Shown here one piece after another: positions 60,637-64,000 of a DNA stretch of 64,000 bases. The notes below the pieces were generated by a model. It was not told the DNA's origin, searched no databases, and was given only the letters and a program-made list of their open reading frames with translations. The stretch lies in contig OY987248.1 in the NCBI GenBank assembly GCA_963920765.1, positions 12,186,539 to 12,250,538 on the forward strand, written 5' to 3'. The translations under genes and the position numbers were made by a program. Positions within the stretch are counted from its first letter, which is position 1, and the number at the start of each line of letters is the position of its first letter. The stretch comes from Ulota crispa (Eukaryota; Streptophyta; Bryopsida; Orthotrichales; Orthotrichaceae).

Positions 60637-60640
60637 TTAA

Positions 60641-61730
60641 CTCTTAAATGTATAAGTAAGAATGAACAAGTTTAGAATCATAAGGAAGAAAACTAAACCC
60701 TTAGTCAATACTACAATGATTTGTGATAGTCAATTCCTAGTCATTATTGTCACATACTCTCACTCAATTTTCCATATATAAATGGAAGTTATGAACACCA
60801 TTGTTATTGGATAGTGAAAGGTAAAATGTTTTCATTTAAACTTTCTTGAAATTAGACCCTAAAACAACAAAAATAATAATCTAAGTCATGTTTTTTGCTT
60901 CCAAAATGTTTGTGTTTAACTCCTTTATTATTAGTACCTTCAAATCTCAATTTGTACTCCTACTTGAAACTAAAGGAACAATAACATTTAATGAAATATG
61001 GACTATTGCATAGGCAATTTAAATTTTAATGTACTCAATATAATAGTGTGACCCACACACTATCTCTTGTATTCTAAGTTGGTCTTGTAAATATTCCAAA
61101 AATGGTAAACAAATAATTTATCATCCAATTTACATTCAAAATAATGTTACTAATCCTTTGAATTCCGTAGGTTTTGCAAAAATTAAAAAATCCCTATGTT
61201 ACAGAGTGGATGACTTCCACACCCAAATTCAAAATAGGAAGGGGCAGGAATGGAAACAACAAGAAGGGGCAAAAATGGGAACATTGGATCCCATCTTTTA
61301 ATTTAAATTGAAAACCTGCTATACCTAGCAAATGATCCCATAATGGTGGCTTTCTAGTTGGCACAAACTATATCAAGTATGGCCCCGGTCAGCACAAGAC
61401 ACGTGTTTAGATTTCTAACAATCGAATCATTTATGATTGGCTGGGTCACATCCGATATAACATACCACACGATTGGAATCCAAGGGATTGCATTGCATCA
61501 AATCAGTTCAATAATACATCAAAGCACAAAAGAGTGCTTTTTATATGTGTTTCTACAATCTAATTGTGCCGAGAGTGACATGGGTCTAATGTACTTCTAC
61601 CCTTACCCTAGTTTCAAACCCGTTGAAAGTGCTAGTATACAGGCCCATCAATTTGGGCTTGACCATGCAATAGCCTCTGATGCCCCCGATAATCCTAAGT
61701 TCACTTGCATCAAAGCTTACCTAAGCCCCC
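60641..61730. other. AT-rich upstream DNA, no supported gene
   Basis: The 126-codon plus ORF 61358-61738 opens at TTG and shows no domain; it runs into the telo-box region and is more likely promoter sequence. Confidence 0.4.
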
Positions 61731-61737
61731 TATCGTA

Positions 61738-62394
61738 ACCCTAATTTCCCACTTGAATCCGCTTTCTCTCGCAGCTCCAGAGTTTGCACCGCACGCCTGC
61801 AGCTCGTTTTCTCCGCTTGCATCAGCGACGCGCTTAGTTTTTCCCTTCCTTGAGCAGAGGTACGCACTCACAGTTGTACCAAACATTTGAAGTCTATTGA
61901 TTTGTCAACACTTTTTGAATGTGGCCCTACACTTTCAAATGTCTTCTGGATTTTCTCACTTTAGTTTCACGTGGTTTCTATTCTTATGATGTAGTTGCCA
62001 TTGCACCTTTGTGGATTTTGCAGATTCACGTAGGCGATGATTGCAGTTTCATACATTTCCATCCCCACATTTGGTTGCATGACATTCAAATGGTGAAACC
62101 CTAATCCTTTTTTGCAATTCCTTTATTCTTTGTGAAGTCTATTCATTTGAAGCCTTTGAACTTCAAAGTCTGGTTTTGGAAAACTTTTGTTGTTCATGCT
62201 TCCCTAGAGTCAGGTTTAGGGTGTATTGTGCATAATTACTAAGTTTGAATGTAGAAGTGGCCCTAATCCAAAACCCTAATCACTTGCCTTCTATTGTGAG
62301 CATGTAATTGTTCTGAACACAAAACCCCATCGGTATTCAATCACTTGCATGCCTTGTTTTGCAAATCAAATATGGCAAAAAAGATGGCCGCTGT
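61738..62394 (+). promoter_or_regulatory. Telo-box-rich 5' region of a plus-strand gene
   Basis: AACCCTAA at 61738-61745, AAACCCTAA at 62097-62105 and AAACCCTAA near 62271 are plant telo-boxes, common in 5' regions of ribosomal and cell-cycle genes. A pyrimidine-rich leader at 61750-61860 is followed by a donor-like GAG|GTACGC. This suggests a transcription start and a noncoding first exon. Confidence 0.5.
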
Positions 62395-62874
62395 GATGAC
62401 ACCTCTGTGCGCGCTCTGGAGGTGGTGGCTCTGTGGGCATTGGAGTTGATTGAATCTTAGAAAGGTTGGGGAGCGCTAGACACCACACCTGAAGAGCGTG
62501 TTGCAACGGTGAAGACAATTATGCAGATGGCGACCATAAACAAGCGCATCCAGAGTGAAGTGGCAAACATCGTAGAGTTTGCAATTGCTAGGTTGGCTGC
62601 AGACGTCAACCCCACAATTCAACGACGTTGAACCCATGAGCATCTGCGGCACTTTAACAATAATCTCACGCTTTTCTAGATGCCTTGGGAATTGGAGATT
62701 CCTATGACCCCTTGCTTGCAAACTTCTGCATTAGGTAAGCTCAACAAATTTAAGCTTCTTGAATTGCGGAGGTCGTTGACGTGCACCTGGATGACTAAGG
62801 TAGAAGTTCAGGCTTTGGGAGATCATAGCATTGATGACAAACTCATTTGGGTGAAGCCCTTTATGCGTCACTAG
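62395..62874 (+). pseudogene. Broken coding block, unknown protein
   Basis: A frame from 62395 (DDTSVRALEVVALWALELIES) runs through three stops: TAG 62458-62460, TGA near 62638 and TAG 62677-62679. It then reads MPWELEIPMTPC...KPFMRH to a TAG ending at 62874. An ATG at 62372 lies in another frame, so a small indel separates it. ALDTTPEERVATVKTIMQMATINKRIQSEVANIVEFAIARL is helix-like and clearly protein-like. No family recognised. The telo-box region ahead makes a first coding exon plausible. Confidence 0.45.
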
Positions 62875-64000
62875 ACAAGTTTGTTTATTCTTCACAAAAT
62901 TTAGGGTTTTGGAAATGAGTCTTGGATAGATGGATAGGCAGATGCATTGTAGTGTTGCAAAGTTTTTATTTTCCCAGATAACCTAAGTTTATGGACACCC
63001 TGATTTTGCAAAATTCATGTTGCCCCTTTGTTCACAGTTCCTTAGAACAATTCCATCCCTAAACTTTTTTTGTCTTTTTTTTTCATAAACCCTAAAGAAC
63101 AGACCCAGTTTTTTCATATTCCTTTTTTCTTTATTGCAAAAAGGAACTCACTTGAACCTTCCAGATGTTTCCCCATAGTTTTCAAAGTCTTAAATTATTC
63201 TCCAAAGTTTTAAAAAGTCTGAGACCTTGTTCACGTGTATTCTTCCCTTATCCTAGCACCTCATTTCTGCCAACCTAGCTTCCTCACTTTGTGTTCCCAA
63301 AAACACAAGTACCTAAAACTAAACCCTCACAAAAAAGGCAGGAACCCTCTGAAACTGAGATGGTAGTCTCTAGATTTAGCAATGATGTTTCCAAGTGCTT
63401 AAGCATGGAAAGATTGATTTCCATTTTTTGCATTATCTAACCTCGAGTTTATTGTACATGTCACTTTTTATGTGCACAGGACATGATGTACAGTTGATAG
63501 ACATTGCAACTTGTATTTGTACTTGTATCAAGGTGCAACAGCTCTCACATGTGGTAATTTCAAGTTGCATTGCCCATTGAAGAATCTAATGGAGTATGAA
63601 ATAAAAAGGCGGTTCAAACTACCATTGTATTGGAACAATTTCTTGAAGGTGAAGCAAATGTGAATGTCGAGGCTTGTGGACAACTTATGGTAGGCAATTC
63701 TTAGTAGGGTGCTTAGGATTGAATTCTATTAAGCTCAGTGATGTGAAAAGACCTTCAAAAAGCCCATGATGAAATTTAAGTTGCGTGTAGAAATAGATAA
63801 CTAATGTTAGGGCTGCACTTCTTTGTTTTTTGGAATGATTATCAATTATGTTTCTTAACACATACATGGATTCAAGTTCATTCACATTCTTTGATCTTTA
63901 CTTTTTGTACTTTTAACTTCTTCAAGGTAAGATGCATTTCTTATTGCACTCTATGTTTTGATCATGTATCTCCTCTTTGTTTTGGCTTTACCTCCTAAAT
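62875..64000. other. Downstream DNA, possibly intron of the preceding gene; nothing recognised
   Basis: Short ORFs only, no splice-linked frame found up to the window end. Confidence 0.35.

Noticed and set aside
61358..61738. 126-codon plus-strand ORF
   Set aside because: It begins with TTG, has no recognisable domain and ends in the telo-box region; more likely non-coding upstream DNA.

Overview
The window looks like nuclear DNA of a land plant. Signs are plant telo-boxes (AAACCCTA) in front of gene starts, GT-AG introns, a SUVH-like SET domain, a TAA-flanked PIF/Harbinger-type MITE, and AT-rich intergenic DNA full of decayed transposons. A moss, lycophyte or fern is my guess; the sequence does not fix the taxon. 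Only one intact long gene is visible: an intronless, GC-rich AAA+ ATPase of fungal type at 3-2120, a candidate horizontal transfer.

Layout. 1-2120: AAA+ ATPase. 2.9-13.4 kb: gene-free DNA with TTAA-flanked elements, several nested, plus a Harbinger-like MITE and fold-back repeats. 13.97-22.87 kb (minus): a decayed seven-block gene of about 1,870 codons with an FCP1-like phosphatase domain; its introns and upstream DNA hold many copies of a 21-22 bp dyad. 22.9-34.2 kb: AT-rich repeats, more TTAA elements, a 909 bp fold-back and two heat-shock-element clusters. 36.27-40.74 kb (plus): decayed transposase-like gene resembling the P-element type. 42.95-46.71 kb (plus): second decayed DDE-type transposase. 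48.6-54.2 kb (minus): decayed gene or gene pair with coiled coil, RING-like finger, basic region and SUVH-like SET domain, convergent with the second transposase. 54.5-56.1 kb: repeat block with about 180 bp periodicity. 56.3-56.5 kb: tRNA-derived SINE-like element. 56.5-61.7 kb: AT-rich, one TTAA element. 61.7-62.9 kb (plus): telo-box-rich 5' region and broken first coding block of another gene.

Two themes stand out. First, about 10 kb (15 percent) consists of non-autonomous elements flanked by TTAA with termini CCC(C/T)TAAAGGACC. Two nested cases have a recognisable empty site showing insertion at TTAA, as in the piggyBac superfamily; no transposase for them is present. Second, the decayed genes are broken almost only by TAG and TGA, rarely by TAA, as expected from C-to-T decay at methylated CAG and CGA codons. 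The second transposase and the SET/RING locus both carry an approximately 1.1 kb GTAC-rich intron, so they may belong to one large element.
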